Source of the DNA: Lysobacter enzymogenes
GTDB lineage: Bacteria > Pseudomonadota > Gammaproteobacteria > Xanthomonadales > Xanthomonadaceae
Reading direction: 5' to 3'
DNA length: 64,000 bases
Assembly (NCBI RefSeq): GCF_017355525.1
Contig: NZ_CP067395.1
Location: 4,619,001-4,683,000, forward strand
Part shown: positions 1 to 8,796 of the stretch, one piece after another
How positions within the stretch are numbered: the first letter of the stretch is position 1
Layout: every line of letters begins with the position of its first letter
Position numbers and translations under genes: made by a program
The notes under the pieces: model-generated
The model's database searches: none
What the model was told of the DNA's origin: nothing
What the model saw: only the letters and a program-made list of their open reading frames with translations

Positions 1-543
1 ATGCAGTTCAGCGGCGCCATCGGCGTGCCGGTGCCTTCGACCCTGGCCTGCGTGATGAACGAGCAGGGCGAACAACTGCCGGTCGGCGAACCCGGCGAGC
101 TGTGCCTGCAAGGCCCGCAGGTGATGAAGGGCTATTGGCGCCAGCCCGAGGAAACCGCGCGCACCATCGACCGCGACGGCTGGCTGCACACCGGCGACAT
201 CGCCCGGATCGACGAAAAGGGCTTCATCTTTTTGGTCGACCGCAAGAAGGACATGATCCTGGTCTCGGGCTTCAACGTGTATCCCAACGAAGTCGAGGAC
301 GTGATGGCGGCGATGCCCGGCATCCGCGAAGTCGCCGCGGTCGGCGTGCCGAGCGAGAAGTCGGGCGAGGCGGTCAAGCTGGTGGTGGTGCGCTCGGATC
401 CGGCGCTGACCGCCGAGCAGATCCAGACCTATGCGCGCGCCAACCTCACCGGCTACAAGCGCCCGCACGTGATCGAGTTCCGCACCGAGCTGCCCAAGAG
501 CAACGTCGGCAAGATCCTGCGGCGCGAGCTGCGCGGCAACTGA
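1..543 (+). CDS. fadD: Long-chain fatty acyl-CoA ligase, C-terminal part (5' end outside window)
   Basis: This is the last 180 residues of an AMP-forming acyl-CoA synthetase, which activates fatty acids to acyl-CoA through an acyl-adenylate. The first codon in the window is an internal Met, because the family continues upstream by roughly 350 residues. Visible motifs are GYWRQPEET, the adenylate-binding GWLHTGDIA, the hinge [16 protein letters not shown], and the C-terminal catalytic lysine in [11 protein letters not shown]. The spacing of these motifs matches FadD of proteobacteria. No downstream partner gene is coupled to it; the next gene starts 107 nt later after a GC hairpin. Substrate chain length cannot be read from this fragment. 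Confidence 0.9.
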   Translation: MQFSGAIGVPVPSTLACVMNEQGEQLPVGEPGELCLQGPQVMKGYWRQPEETARTIDRDGWLHTGDIARIDEKGFIFLVDRKKDMILVSGFNVYPNEVEDVMAAMPGIREVAAVGVPSEKSGEAVKLVVVRSDPALTAEQIQTYARANLTGYKRPHVIEFRTELPKSNVGKILRRELRGN

Positions 544-577
544 GCCGCGCACGAACCTTGGGCCGGATTCGGCCGCT

Positions 578-602
578 CGCGCGCGCGGCGTCCGCGCGCG
601 CG
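578..602. terminator. GC-rich hairpin after the acyl-CoA ligase gene
   Basis: An 11-bp perfect stem (CGCGCGCGCGG paired with CCGCGCGCGCG) closes a 3-nt loop 35 nt after the stop codon. There is no U-tract, so it may be an mRNA-end stabiliser or weak terminator rather than a classical intrinsic terminator. Confidence 0.35.
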
Positions 603-650
603 GGGCGGGGCGCACAATGGCGGCCGGTTTCCCACTCGCGGTGCGCGTGC

Positions 651-1376
651 ATGTCCGCTTTCTCGTCCGTCGTCGAAGACTATTGGCGGGCCGCCTTCGC
701 CGGCGGCCGTGCGCATCGGCGCGGCCCGTCGCTGACGGTCAGTGTCGACGAAAGCCTTGATCCGCGCTTCCGCGCGACGCTGCTGGAAACCGACGCCGGC
801 GCGTGTGCGGCGCTGACGCCCGAGCTGGCGGCCGCGCTGGCGTTGCCGCCAGACGCGGCGATCGACAGCGCCGGCCTGCGCCGCGCCTTGGCGCAGGCCG
901 GCGCGCCGCTGTGGGGCGCCGACTGCGTGTTCTATTTCGCCGCCGAACGGCAAGACGAACTCGCGCGCGAGACGCCGGCCGCGCACGTGCGCCGGCTCGG
1001 CGCGGACGATGCGGCCGCATTCGCGCGCTTCGAAGCCGAAGCCTCGGAACACGACCTCGACGGCGCTGCCGTGGCGCTGGACCACGACGCCGCGTTCGGC
1101 GCCTTCGCCGACGGCCGACTGGTGTGCGCGGCCAGCATGTACCGCTGGGACGATTCGGCGCTGATGGACCTCGGCGTGCTGACCCTGAGCGCGCAGCGCG
1201 GCCGCGGTCACGCCCGCGCAGTGGTGCGGGCGCTCGCCGGCCACGCCCTGCGTCACGGTTGCGAGCCGCAGTATCGCTGCCAGCTCGACAACGCCGCGTC
1301 GATCGCGCTGGCCGCGGCGGCGGGCTGGTCGTTATACGCGCGGTGGGACTGCGTGCCGGCGCCGCCACGCGACTGA
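651..1376 (+). CDS. GNAT family N-acetyltransferase
   Basis: A 241-residue protein with a GNAT fold in its C-terminal half. The acetyl-CoA pyrophosphate-binding segment is QRGRGHARAVVRAL, preceded by a beta strand (ALMDLGVLTLS) and followed by the Asn-containing helix QLDNAASIALAAAAGW typical of these enzymes. The N-terminal 110 residues resemble other two-part GNAT proteins but carry no recognisable motif. The in-frame reading continues upstream to 102, but the Met at 651 gives a family-like N terminus and the upstream part is antiparallel shadow of the preceding gene. The substrate is unknown. Confidence 0.75.
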   Translation: MSAFSSVVEDYWRAAFAGGRAHRRGPSLTVSVDESLDPRFRATLLETDAGACAALTPELAAALALPPDAAIDSAGLRRALAQAGAPLWGADCVFYFAAERQDELARETPAAHVRRLGADDAAAFARFEAEASEHDLDGAAVALDHDAAFGAFADGRLVCAASMYRWDDSALMDLGVLTLSAQRGRGHARAVVRALAGHALRHGCEPQYRCQLDNAASIALAAAAGWSLYARWDCVPAPPRD

Positions 1377-1380
1377 ACGC

Positions 1381-2469
1381 TCAGCGCGCGGGTTCGGCCA
1401 GAACCTTTTGTACGTCGACGATGTCGGTGTTCTGCATCTGGCCTAGATACGAATCCAGCCACGGCTTGTGCATCGCCCCGACCACGGTCAGCACCCGCGC
1501 GCCGGGCTGCTGGCGATAGCTGGCGCGGATGTTCGCGGCCATGCGCAGGTTGCGGGTTTCCCAGCCGCCGACGTACTGCTGGCCGTAACGCTCCGGCGAG
1601 CGGTCGCGCAAGGCGGCGCCGGCGTCGGCCAGCGCGGCCTTCTGCAAGCGCGCCGGATCGTTCATGAAGCGATACAAGGCGATCGGATCCTGCCCCTTGC
1701 TCAACGCCGCGATCCGCTCCTGCGCGTCGCGCACCGACGGCGCGGCCGCGTCCCACGCCTGCTGGATCGCGGCGAGGAACGCGCGGCCGTCGCCGATGTC
1801 GAGGTTGTCGCCGCTGTGGTCGTCCATGCCGTAGACCCGTTGCAGGCCCAGCCGCGCGGCCAGGCGCGCGCCGATCTGGATGCTTTCGTCGCGCGATGTT
1901 TCGTACTTGCCCAGGCGCGCGACCAGCTTCGCGTCCAGGCCGTCGCCGGCATGGCGTTCGGCCGGTTCCAGTTGCAGCCACTGCGCGACCGCCGAGGCCG
2001 GCTCGCCCGCGGCCAGGAACAGCGCCGCCAGTCGCCGCCGTTGCGCCGGCGTCGGTGCGGCCGGCCAGTCGCGCAGCGCGGCGGCGATCTGCGCCAGCGC
2101 CTCGGGGCGGTCCAGGCCCAAGGCCGCGCGCGCATCGGCGGTGTCGGGGCAATAGTGCGCGACGTCTTCGGGCGCATACGCCTTGGGATGCCGCTGCATC
2201 ATGTCGCAGCCTTCGCCGGGAATCGCTTCGACCGCGACGATGTCGGGATGGAAGGCGGCCAGCCGGTCCAGCAGCGGCCGCAGCCAGGCCGGATCGAACT
2301 CCTTGGGCATCTCCTGGCTCAGGTGCACGCTGCCGAGCACCAGCACTTGCGTGCGCGGGCCCGCCGCATCGCGGTCCAGGCGCGACAGATCGACGCTCGC
2401 CGCGCGCGCCGGCGCCCAGGCCGGAACCAAAGCCAGTACCGCCGCCATCCCTATCCATCCCATGCGCAT
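1381..2469 (-). CDS. Secreted DUF5694-like protein (TraB/GumN-related fold)
   Basis: A 362-residue protein with a signal peptide (MRMGWIGMAAVLALVPAWAPARA, cleavage near residue 23). The start at 2469 is chosen because AGGAGCG lies a few bases upstream and it opens the signal peptide; longer in-frame starts add a non-signal sequence. Motifs of the DUF5694/TraB-GumN type are LVLGSVHLSQ near the N terminus, IVAVEAIPG about 40 residues later, and VVGAMHKPWLDSYL close to the C terminus. These His/Glu residues are the usual conserved ones in that superfamily, whose biochemical activity is poorly defined. It is convergent with the GNAT gene (4-nt gap). Confidence 0.65.
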   Translation of the reverse strand: MRMGWIGMAAVLALVPAWAPARAASVDLSRLDRDAAGPRTQVLVLGSVHLSQEMPKEFDPAWLRPLLDRLAAFHPDIVAVEAIPGEGCDMMQRHPKAYAPEDVAHYCPDTADARAALGLDRPEALAQIAAALRDWPAAPTPAQRRRLAALFLAAGEPASAVAQWLQLEPAERHAGDGLDAKLVARLGKYETSRDESIQIGARLAARLGLQRVYGMDDHSGDNLDIGDGRAFLAAIQQAWDAAAPSVRDAQERIAALSKGQDPIALYRFMNDPARLQKAALADAGAALRDRSPERYGQQYVGGWETRNLRMAANIRASYRQQPGARVLTVVGAMHKPWLDSYLGQMQNTDIVDVQKVLAEPAR

Positions 2470-2630
2470 GGTCCGCTCCTGCGTGGCATCGATGCGGCGG
2501 TCGCCGCGGTGCAGCGAATCTAGCGCGTCGTCTTCAGCGCCGTCCTGTGACAACAATCATGAGCGCGCGGGTGCGGCGGCCGCGGCCGCGATGCGATGAT
2601 GCGGGCCAGTCCCGGATTGGAGGCAGGCGC

Positions 2631-4013
2631 ATGAACCGCATCGGCGAACGGATCGAACCGGCCCCCGAGGCCGAGCCGCAACGCTCCGCGGCCTGGCGCG
2701 ACGACCGCCGCCACGTGCTGCATTCGTGGTCGGCGCAGGCGCAGATCGATCCGGCGGTGATCGTCGGCGCGCAGGGCGCGTGGTTCTGGGACGAGCACGG
2801 AACGCGCTGGCTGGATTTCTCCAGCCAGTTGGTCAACGTCAACCTCGGCCATCAGCATCCGGCCCTGGTCGAGGCGATCCGCGCGCAGGCGGGCAAGCTG
2901 TGCACGCTCGCGCCGTACCACGCCAACGAAGCCACCGCGCAGGCCGCGCGCATGATCGCCGAGGTCGCGCCGGGCGATCTGGACCGGGTGTTCTTCACCA
3001 ACGGCGGCGCCGAAGCGGTCGAGAACGCGGTGCGCATCGCCCGCCAGCACACCGGCCGGCACAAGCTGCTGGCGATGTACCGCAGCTACCACGGCGCCAC
3101 CGCCGGCGCGCTCGCGCTGACCGGCGATCCGCGCCGCTGGAACGGCGAGCCGGGCAGCGCCGGCGTGGTGCGTTTCTGGGGGCCGTATCCGTATCGCTCG
3201 GCGTTCTACGCCAGCGATGCCGCGCAGGAATGCGAGCGCGCGCTGGCCCACTTGCGCCAGACCCTGGAGCTGGAAGGCGCGCACACGGTGGCGGCGATCC
3301 TGCTGGAGTCGGTGGTCGGCGGCAACGGCATCCTGGTGCCGCCGGACGGTTACCTGCAAGGCGTGCGCGAGCTGTGCGACCGCCACGGCATCGTGCTGAT
3401 CGCCGACGAAGTCATGGCCGGCTTCGGCCGCTGCGGCGAATGGTTCGCGATCGACCGCTGGGGCGTGGTACCGGATCTGATCACGTTCGCCAAGGGCGTG
3501 AATTGCGGCTACGTGCCGCTCGGCGGGGTGATCGTCAGCGAGCGCATCGCCGAGGCCTACGACCGGAAGCCGTTTCCGGGCGGATTGACGTATTCGGGGC
3601 ATCCGCTGGCCTGCGCGGCGGCGGTGGCCTGCATCGAGGTCTATCGCAGCGAAGGCCTGATCGGACGCGCGCGCCGCATCGGCGAGGAGATCATCGGCCC
3701 GGCGCTGGCGGCGATGGCGCAGCGCCATGCCAGCGTCGGCGAGGTGCGCGGGCTCGGCGCGTTCTGGGCGATCGAGCTGGTGCGCGACCGCGCCACGCGC
3801 GAGCCGCTGGTGCCGTTCAACGCCGCCGGCGCGGCCAATGCGCCGATGGCCGAACTGGTCGCGGCGTGCAAGCGCGGCGGGGTGTGGCCGTTCGCCGCCG
3901 GCAACCGCCTGCATGTCGTGCCGCCGCTGAACATCGGCGAAGACGAGCTGCGCCACGGGCTGGCGACGATCGACGAAGCGCTGGCGGTCGTCGACCGCTA
4001 CGCCGCGGGCTGA
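2631..4013 (+). CDS. Class III PLP-dependent aminotransferase
   Basis: A 460-residue fold-type I aminotransferase of the omega-amino-acid:pyruvate/taurine type. It shows FFTNGGAEAVENAVRIAR (phosphate binding), YHGATAGALALTGDPR, LIADEVMAGFGRCGEW (the PLP-ring Asp) and the Schiff-base lysine in TFAKGVNCGYVPLGGV. The sequence HVLHSWSAQ near the N terminus is typical of taurine/beta-alanine type enzymes. The start at 2631 follows GGAGGCAGGCGC; the long upstream open frame is shadow. The gene stands alone, diverging from the DUF5694-like gene, so neighbours do not identify the amino donor. Confidence 0.82.
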   Translation: MNRIGERIEPAPEAEPQRSAAWRDDRRHVLHSWSAQAQIDPAVIVGAQGAWFWDEHGTRWLDFSSQLVNVNLGHQHPALVEAIRAQAGKLCTLAPYHANEATAQAARMIAEVAPGDLDRVFFTNGGAEAVENAVRIARQHTGRHKLLAMYRSYHGATAGALALTGDPRRWNGEPGSAGVVRFWGPYPYRSAFYASDAAQECERALAHLRQTLELEGAHTVAAILLESVVGGNGILVPPDGYLQGVRELCDRHGIVLIADEVMAGFGRCGEWFAIDRWGVVPDLITFAKGVNCGYVPLGGVIVSERIAEAYDRKPFPGGLTYSGHPLACAAAVACIEVYRSEGLIGRARRIGEEIIGPALAAMAQRHASVGEVRGLGAFWAIELVRDRATREPLVPFNAAGAANAPMAELVAACKRGGVWPFAAGNRLHVVPPLNIGEDELRHGLATIDEALAVVDRYAAG

Positions 4014-4021
4014 GCGCGCAA

Positions 4022-4058
4022 CGCCCGCGGCCGGCGCGGTCTGCGCCGGCCGCGGGCG
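4022..4058. terminator. Strong GC hairpin between convergent genes
   Basis: A perfect 16-bp inverted repeat (CGCCCGCGGCCGGCGC and its complement) with loop GGTCT fills the 49-nt gap between the convergent aminotransferase and HDO-VOC genes. There is no T-run on either strand. It is placed as a shared bidirectional terminator by position and stability. Confidence 0.5.
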
Positions 4059-4062
4059 CGGT

Positions 4063-5364
4063 TCACGCCGCCGCGGCCTTTTTCACCAGGTTTTCGAGCC
4101 CGTCGATCTCGCTCGTGTGCGCGGAAAAGATCGTCGCGAACACTTCGTCGTGGTTGCGGAACGCCTTGAATTCCAGCGAGTTTCCGCTCGGGTCGCTGAG
4201 GAACATGGTGGCGTGTTCGCCCGGCAGGTCGCGCATGCGCACGTGCGGCGGGTCGATGAAGCCGTAGCCGCGTTGCTTGATCCGTTCGGCCAGTTCGCTC
4301 CAGTCGCGCCAGTTCAAGTTCATGCCGAAATGCGGCACCTTGACCGTTTCGCCGTAGAACGCCGAGCCGAACGCGGCGTCGCCGGTCGCTTCTTGCGGCG
4401 CCTGGTGGATCACCAGATGGTGGCCGTAGAAATCCAGGTCGATCAGGTTTTTGGTCGAGCGGCCCTGGCCGGCGCCGAGCACGTCGCAGTAGAACGCGCG
4501 CGCCTGTTGCAGGTCGTGCACGCCGATGGCGAGGTGGAACTGGGCGATGCGCGCGTCCGCGTCCGCCGCCGGCAGCGCGGACGCGCCGTCGCTGGCGCCG
4601 CGCGCGACCGCGCCCGGGTCGTCCGCGGTCGCCGCGGCGTGGATGTGGTTCCAGAACGATTGCCAGGCCTGCATGCTGTCGCGGTAGCCGCGTTCCAGGC
4701 CGGCGACGCTGCCGGCGTCCATGCGGCCGACCTCGTCGCCGATCAGCGCGCGCAGCTTCTCGCGATGGGCGATGTCGTGTTCGCCGACGTGCAGATCCCA
4801 GAACGTCCAGTCGATCCGCTCGCGATGCTCGCGCACGTAGGGATTGCGGATCAGATGCTCGTACAGGCGCGCCAGATAGACCTGGCAGACGCATTCGCCG
4901 CCCATGCCGCGCAGGCCGACGCCGTAGGCCGGATCGCTGTCGGCGGCGACCAGCCGCGCGCGCGCCGCGTCGAGCAACGCGAGATTGGCCGCCAGCGGCA
5001 AGCGATCGCGCGGCGCGTGATCGATGCCCAGGCTGGCGAGAAAATCGTCGTAGAGCTGCGGATGCGCCTGCGCGGCGTCGCCGCTGCCGAGTTCGTCGAA
5101 CAGGATGTCGGCGAGGAAACTGCGCATGCGCCCGGGCGGCAGCCGCGCGATCAGCAGGGCGATGTCGGCGATGTAGTAATCGGTGAAACATCGGTACTGC
5201 GCCAGCAGCGCGAACAGCCGCGGCGGTTCGGCGGTTTCCACGAACGCGAACAGGGCGCCGGCGTGGTCGACGGTCTGGCGTTGCAGATCGTCGGCCAGCG
5301 TCCAGAACGCGCGCAGGTCGAAGGCGGAGGGCGACGGCGCCTGGGGCGCGGGGTGGGTCTTCAT
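4063..5364 (-). CDS. Fusion of haem-oxygenase-like di-iron domain and VOC domain
   Basis: A 433-residue two-domain protein. Residues about 15-250 look like the haem-oxygenase-like di-metal oxidase (HDO, iron-containing redox enzyme) family. Candidate metal ligands are E91 and H101 in FDELGSGDAAQAH, E157 in MGGEC, and H192, D197 and H200 in HVGEHDIAH. Residues about 271-410 form a VOC/glyoxalase-type half with QFHLAIGVHD, LVIHQAP, HFGMNLNWRDW and SGNSLEFKAF. The start at 5364 follows AGGAAGGACC and yields MKTHPAP; the frame upstream is not protein-like. HDO enzymes use O2 to cleave or hydroxylate small substrates and VOC proteins bind metal or small ligands. The pairing suggests an oxidase acting on an unidentified metabolite. 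Monocistronic. Confidence 0.65.
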   Translation of the reverse strand: MKTHPAPQAPSPSAFDLRAFWTLADDLQRQTVDHAGALFAFVETAEPPRLFALLAQYRCFTDYYIADIALLIARLPPGRMRSFLADILFDELGSGDAAQAHPQLYDDFLASLGIDHAPRDRLPLAANLALLDAARARLVAADSDPAYGVGLRGMGGECVCQVYLARLYEHLIRNPYVREHRERIDWTFWDLHVGEHDIAHREKLRALIGDEVGRMDAGSVAGLERGYRDSMQAWQSFWNHIHAAATADDPGAVARGASDGASALPAADADARIAQFHLAIGVHDLQQARAFYCDVLGAGQGRSTKNLIDLDFYGHHLVIHQAPQEATGDAAFGSAFYGETVKVPHFGMNLNWRDWSELAERIKQRGYGFIDPPHVRMRDLPGEHATMFLSDPSGNSLEFKAFRNHDEVFATIFSAHTSEIDGLENLVKKAAAA

Positions 5365-5637
5365 GGCGATGGTCCTTCCTATCGTCGAGGTGGACTGAAG
5401 GACGTCGGCGGCGAGCGCCGACGGCGGAGCCGCGAGGCGCTCGGTTGCATGAGCGTGGGATGGCAGCGTGCTCGCGGCGAGGCACGCGGTGTTGCCGCAT
5501 CGAATCGAACACGCCGCCGGGCGCGACCGCGGTGTCGCGATCACGAAAGGGAGAATCGCGACAATTTCATGCGAAACGCAGGGGCGCGTTGTGCGTCGCA
5601 GCGCGATGCCGATTCGCGCCCGCTGAGAGGCGCGTTA

Positions 5638-5722
5638 TGTAGGAGCGACGCGAGCCGCGACCGCGAAACTCGGCTTACCTCGCAAGCGCGATGTCGCGGT
5701 CGCGGCTTGCGCCGCTCCTACA
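5638..5722. repeat. REP-like inverted repeat, copy 1
   Basis: Two 29-nt arms (5638-5666 and 5694-5722) are inverted with two mismatches around a 27-nt centre. The outer end reads TGTAGGAGCG and the arms end in GCCGCGACCGCGA. It lies in the 375-nt gap between the HDO-VOC and hydrolase genes. The rest of that gap (5365-5637) holds the upstream region of the HDO-VOC gene and nothing else recognisable. A second copy is at 6947-7031. Confidence 0.75.
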
Positions 5723-5739
5723 GGGGGCTGCGTGAGAGA

Positions 5740-6855
5740 TTAGTGGGGCTTGCCGAGCGTCTTGGCGAACAACTTCAACGCCTGCTCGACCGCCGTGCGA
5801 TGCGCCTTTTCCTGCGGCCCGGTCTTCGCGCACAACGCGAGCTTCTCGCGTCCGGCCGCGATGCAAGCGGACAGGAACGCGTAATGCCCGACTTCGGGCA
5901 ACGCGGTCAGCCGCGCATTGGGAATCCCCTCGGCGGCCGGACGCGCGTTGCTGTCGAGCGAGGCGATGGTGTCGGCCTCGCCGGCGACGATCCGCACCGG
6001 CACGCCGATGGCTTTCAGGCTTTCCGGCGTGAACGCCTGCACCAGCGCCGGCGCCATCGCCAACACCGCCTTGACCGCGGGCAGCGAATGGTCGGCGCCG
6101 GCGGTGGCTTCCAGCGCGGCCACATCGGGGCGCTGCAAGGCTTGGCGCATATCGGCTTCGGTGATCGCGAATTCGAGCTGCGGCCGGCACACGCCGTCGT
6201 CGGGGTGGGCGTGACAGTAGTCGAGCAGGCGCTGGCGGTCGAAGCGCGCGCCGGCCAGGGCCAGCGCGGTGAAGCCGCCGGCGGAGAAGCCCGTGGCGCC
6301 GACGCGGGTCGGATCGATGTGCGGGCCGAACTGCGGATCGGCGGCGACCGCGGCCAGCGCGCGCTTGAGGTCTTCGGCGCGTTCCCACCACAGGATCGCG
6401 CCCGGCACGGTCATGCGGTCGACGCCGTTGTTGCCGGGATGGTCGACGCCGATCACCACGTAACCGGCCTGCGCCAGCGGCGCGGCGAACCAGCCCATCA
6501 TCCGCGCGCTGCCGCCGAAGCCGTGCGACAGCAGCACGACCGGGCGCTTGCGGCCGGGCCCACCGCTGTTCGAAGGCGTGTCGTCGGCGAACGGCGCGTC
6601 GTCGGCGAGCGCGGCGACTTTGAAGAACGGCGCGTCCGGCGGGCCCAGCGCGACTTCTTTCGCGACGGTTCCGGCGCGGGCGGGATACCACACCGTCACC
6701 CGCAACTGGTCGCGCCCTTCGGCGTCGCGCGCCGCGGCGCTGGGTTGGACGGCGACGCGGTGGGTTTCGCCGGCGACGTAACGCGGCGCGGCCAGCGCCG
6801 GTGCGGCAGCGAACCACGCGGCCAGGGTCAGCAGGGCGAGAGGCTTGAGCTTCAT
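5740..6855 (-). CDS. Secreted alpha/beta hydrolase (dienelactone-hydrolase / PAF-acetylhydrolase-like)
   Basis: A 371-residue exported hydrolase. The signal peptide is MKLKPLALLTLAAWFAAAPALA. The oxyanion-hole segment is VVLLSHGFGGS, the nucleophile elbow is GFSAGG, the acid is likely the Asp of GEADTIAS, and the His is in VGHYAFLS near the C terminus. This order fits the platelet-activating-factor acetylhydrolase/dienelactone hydrolase group, often annotated as predicted dienelactone hydrolase. Cys residues in the lid (YCHAHPDDGVC) may form a disulfide, consistent with periplasmic location. The gene is bracketed by the two REP-like repeats. Substrate unknown. Confidence 0.78.
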   Translation of the reverse strand: MKLKPLALLTLAAWFAAAPALAAPRYVAGETHRVAVQPSAAARDAEGRDQLRVTVWYPARAGTVAKEVALGPPDAPFFKVAALADDAPFADDTPSNSGGPGRKRPVVLLSHGFGGSARMMGWFAAPLAQAGYVVIGVDHPGNNGVDRMTVPGAILWWERAEDLKRALAAVAADPQFGPHIDPTRVGATGFSAGGFTALALAGARFDRQRLLDYCHAHPDDGVCRPQLEFAITEADMRQALQRPDVAALEATAGADHSLPAVKAVLAMAPALVQAFTPESLKAIGVPVRIVAGEADTIASLDSNARPAAEGIPNARLTALPEVGHYAFLSACIAAGREKLALCAKTGPQEKAHRTAVEQALKLFAKTLGKPH

Positions 6856-6946
6856 GCGTGCTCCGACGGTCGGCGACGCGGAACGCTAGCACGCCCGTTC
6901 GGACGGCGTCGTAGGCCGGAAGTGATGCGCAGGCTTGGGCTGGCCG

Positions 6947-7031
6947 TGTAGGAACGGCGCGAACCGCGACTGCGACTTCCGGCATACGGCGTATGCGCGG
7001 TTTCGCGGTCGCGGCTCGCGCCGCTCCTACA
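6947..7031. repeat. REP-like inverted repeat, copy 2
   Basis: Arms at 6947-6975 and 7003-7031 pair with a few mismatches and match copy 1 (TGTAGGAACGGCGCG...CGCGCCGCTCCTACA). The centre contains a nested palindrome, GCATAC-GGC-GTATGC. Both copies end in a short G-run (CAGGGGG) on the plus strand, just beyond the stop codon of a minus-strand hydrolase gene. Confidence 0.75.
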
Positions 7032-7043
7032 GGGGGGCTTCGA

Positions 7044-7874
7044 TCAGGACTTGAGGAAGTCCAGCAGATCCTGGTTGAGCTTGTCCTTGTGCGTATCGGT
7101 CAGGCCGTGCGGCGCGCCCGGGTACACGATCAGCTTGCTGTTCTTGACCAACTGGGCCGAGGCGCGGCCGGCAGCGTCGATCGGCACGATCTGGTCGTCG
7201 TCGCCGTGCACGATCAGGGTCGGCACGTCGAACTTCTTGAGGTCTTCGGTGAAATCGGTGGCCGAGAACGCGGCGATGGAGTCGTAGGTGCTCTTGTGCC
7301 CGCCCCACATGCCCTGCATCCAGAACGAGTCGATCATGCCCTGCGACGGCGTCGCGCCTTCGCGGTTGAAGCCGAAGAACGGGCCGCTGGCGATGTCGAT
7401 ATACAACTGCGAGCGGTCCTTGACCGAACCTGCGCGCAGACCGTCGAAGACCTCGATCGGCAGGCCGCCGGGGTTGGCGTCGGTCTTCAGCATCAGCGGC
7501 GGCACCGCCGAGATCAGGCCGGCCTTGGCGACCCGCGCGGTGCCGTGGCGGCCGATGTAGCGCGCCACTTCGCCGCCGCCGGTCGAGAAGCCGAACAGCG
7601 CCGCGCCCTTGATGTCGAGGTGTTCGAGCAACTGCGCCAGATCGTCGGCGTAATGGTCCATGTCGTTGCCGTCCCACGGCTGGCTGGAGCGGCCGTGGCC
7701 GCGGCGGTCGTGGGCGATGACGCGGTAGCCGTGCGCGGCCAGGAAGAACATCTGCGATTCCCAGCTGTCCGCGCTCAGCGGCCAGCCGTGGCTGAAGACG
7801 ACGGGCTGGCCGTCGCGCGGGCCCCAGTCCTTGAAATAGATCTGCACGTCGTCGCGGGTGGTGAAAGTGGCCAT
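7044..7874 (-). CDS. Alpha/beta hydrolase, non-haem chloroperoxidase/arylesterase type
   Basis: A 276-residue cytoplasmic hydrolase with no signal peptide. The oxyanion segment is [15 protein letters not shown], followed by [20 protein letters not shown], the nucleophile elbow GFSTGGGE, the acid in [11 protein letters not shown] and the histidine in [12 protein letters not shown]. This arrangement is the signature of cofactor-free haloperoxidases/perhydrolases, whose physiological role is usually ester or peracid hydrolysis. It lies 109 nt downstream of the pirin gene on the same strand and may share its LysR-controlled promoter. Confidence 0.85.
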   Translation of the reverse strand: MATFTTRDDVQIYFKDWGPRDGQPVVFSHGWPLSADSWESQMFFLAAHGYRVIAHDRRGHGRSSQPWDGNDMDHYADDLAQLLEHLDIKGAALFGFSTGGGEVARYIGRHGTARVAKAGLISAVPPLMLKTDANPGGLPIEVFDGLRAGSVKDRSQLYIDIASGPFFGFNREGATPSQGMIDSFWMQGMWGGHKSTYDSIAAFSATDFTEDLKKFDVPTLIVHGDDDQIVPIDAAGRASAQLVKNSKLIVYPGAPHGLTDTHKDKLNQDLLDFLKS

Positions 7875-7983
7875 GAGATCGCTCCGGTGATCGAACGGAA
7901 AAGAAGGGGAACGCGCCGCCGCGGATCGGCGGCGCGGAGGTTGCAGGAGTGGGGTGCAGCGCTTCGAGGCTGGACGACGCGGG

Positions 7984-8685
7984 TTACGGTGCAGTGTCGA
8001 CCAGCACCAGTTCGGCGTCTTCCAACGCGGTCACGCGGATGCGCGCCTGGTCGCGGATCGCGGCGCCGTCGCGCGCTTCGACCACGATGCCGTCGACGTC
8101 GACGCGGCCCTTGGCCGGCACCAGATAGCCGTAGCGCTGGCCGTCGAAGGCGTAGTCGGCCGATTCGCCCTTGGCCAGGGTCAGGCCGAGCACGCGGGCG
8201 TTGGCGCGGATCGGCAGCGCGTCCTCGTCGCCGTCGATGCCGCTGGCCAGGACCACGAAGCGGCCGCCGCGGTCGTCCTTCGGGAACGGCTTGGCGCCCC
8301 AGGTCGGCGCGCCGCCGCGGGCGTCGGGGATGATCCAGATCTGGAAGATCCGGGTGGTGCCCGACTCCAGGTTGTACTCGGCGTGCTGGATGCCGCTGCC
8401 CGCGCTCATTACCTGCACATCGCCGGCTTCGGTGCGGCCACGGTTGCCGAGGTTGTCCTGGTGGCTGATCGCGCCGTCGCGGACGTAGGTGATGATCTCC
8501 ATGTCGGCGTGCGAATGCGGCGGGAACCCGGTGTTGGCGGCGATGGTGTCGTCGTTCCAGACCCGCAGCGCGCCCCAGCCCATGCGCTGGGCGTCGCGGT
8601 AGCCGGCGAACGAGAAGTGGTGCTTGGCGTCGAGCCAGCCGTGGTTTTCGCCGCCGAGGCTGGCGTAGGGGCGCAGTTCGATCAT
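7984..8685 (-). CDS. Pirin-family bicupin protein (YhaK/quercetinase-like)
   Basis: A 233-residue protein. The N-terminal cupin carries the pirin metal motif [16 protein letters not shown] followed by [18 protein letters not shown], giving the His/His/His/Glu iron site. The C-terminal cupin (about 140-230) is metal-free in the family. The start at 8685 follows AAGGAAA; an in-frame extension far upstream is shadow of the LysR gene. Pirins of this length oxidise flavonoids such as quercetin or act as redox-sensing cofactors. It is divergent from the LysR gene with a 111-nt shared region, implying regulation by it. Confidence 0.85.
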   Translation of the reverse strand: MIELRPYASLGGENHGWLDAKHHFSFAGYRDAQRMGWGALRVWNDDTIAANTGFPPHSHADMEIITYVRDGAISHQDNLGNRGRTEAGDVQVMSAGSGIQHAEYNLESGTTRIFQIWIIPDARGGAPTWGAKPFPKDDRGGRFVVLASGIDGDEDALPIRANARVLGLTLAKGESADYAFDGQRYGYLVPAKGRVDVDGIVVEARDGAAIRDQARIRVTALEDAELVLVDTAP

Positions 8686-8717
8686 GTCGGCGTTTCCTTG
8701 TGTGTGCGGTCGATGGG

Positions 8718-8775
8718 GAAACGATAGGCCGCTGCGATTGGGTTTAGAATAGAAACGATAGAAAACCATCGTTTC
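8718..8775. promoter_or_regulatory. LysR-type operator cluster between pirin and LysR genes
   Basis: The octamer GAAACGAT occurs at 8718-8725 and 8752-8759, and its inverse ATCGTTTC at 8768-8775. The last two form a perfect inverted repeat with an 8-nt spacer, and the first is a direct copy 34 nt (about three helix turns) away. A TAGAAT -10-like hexamer at 8745-8750 faces the LysR gene. The arrangement fits a recognition/activation site pair for the adjacent regulator. Confidence 0.65.
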
Positions 8776-8796
8776 CAAAAAGGACATGATCGAACC

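Noticed and set aside
4063..5364. Calling the HDO domain a haem oxygenase that supplies the missing hemO of the haem locus
   Set aside because: Only the fold class is shared; the carboxylate/His ligand pattern is that of di-iron enzymes, and the gene is 50 kb away with no regulatory link.
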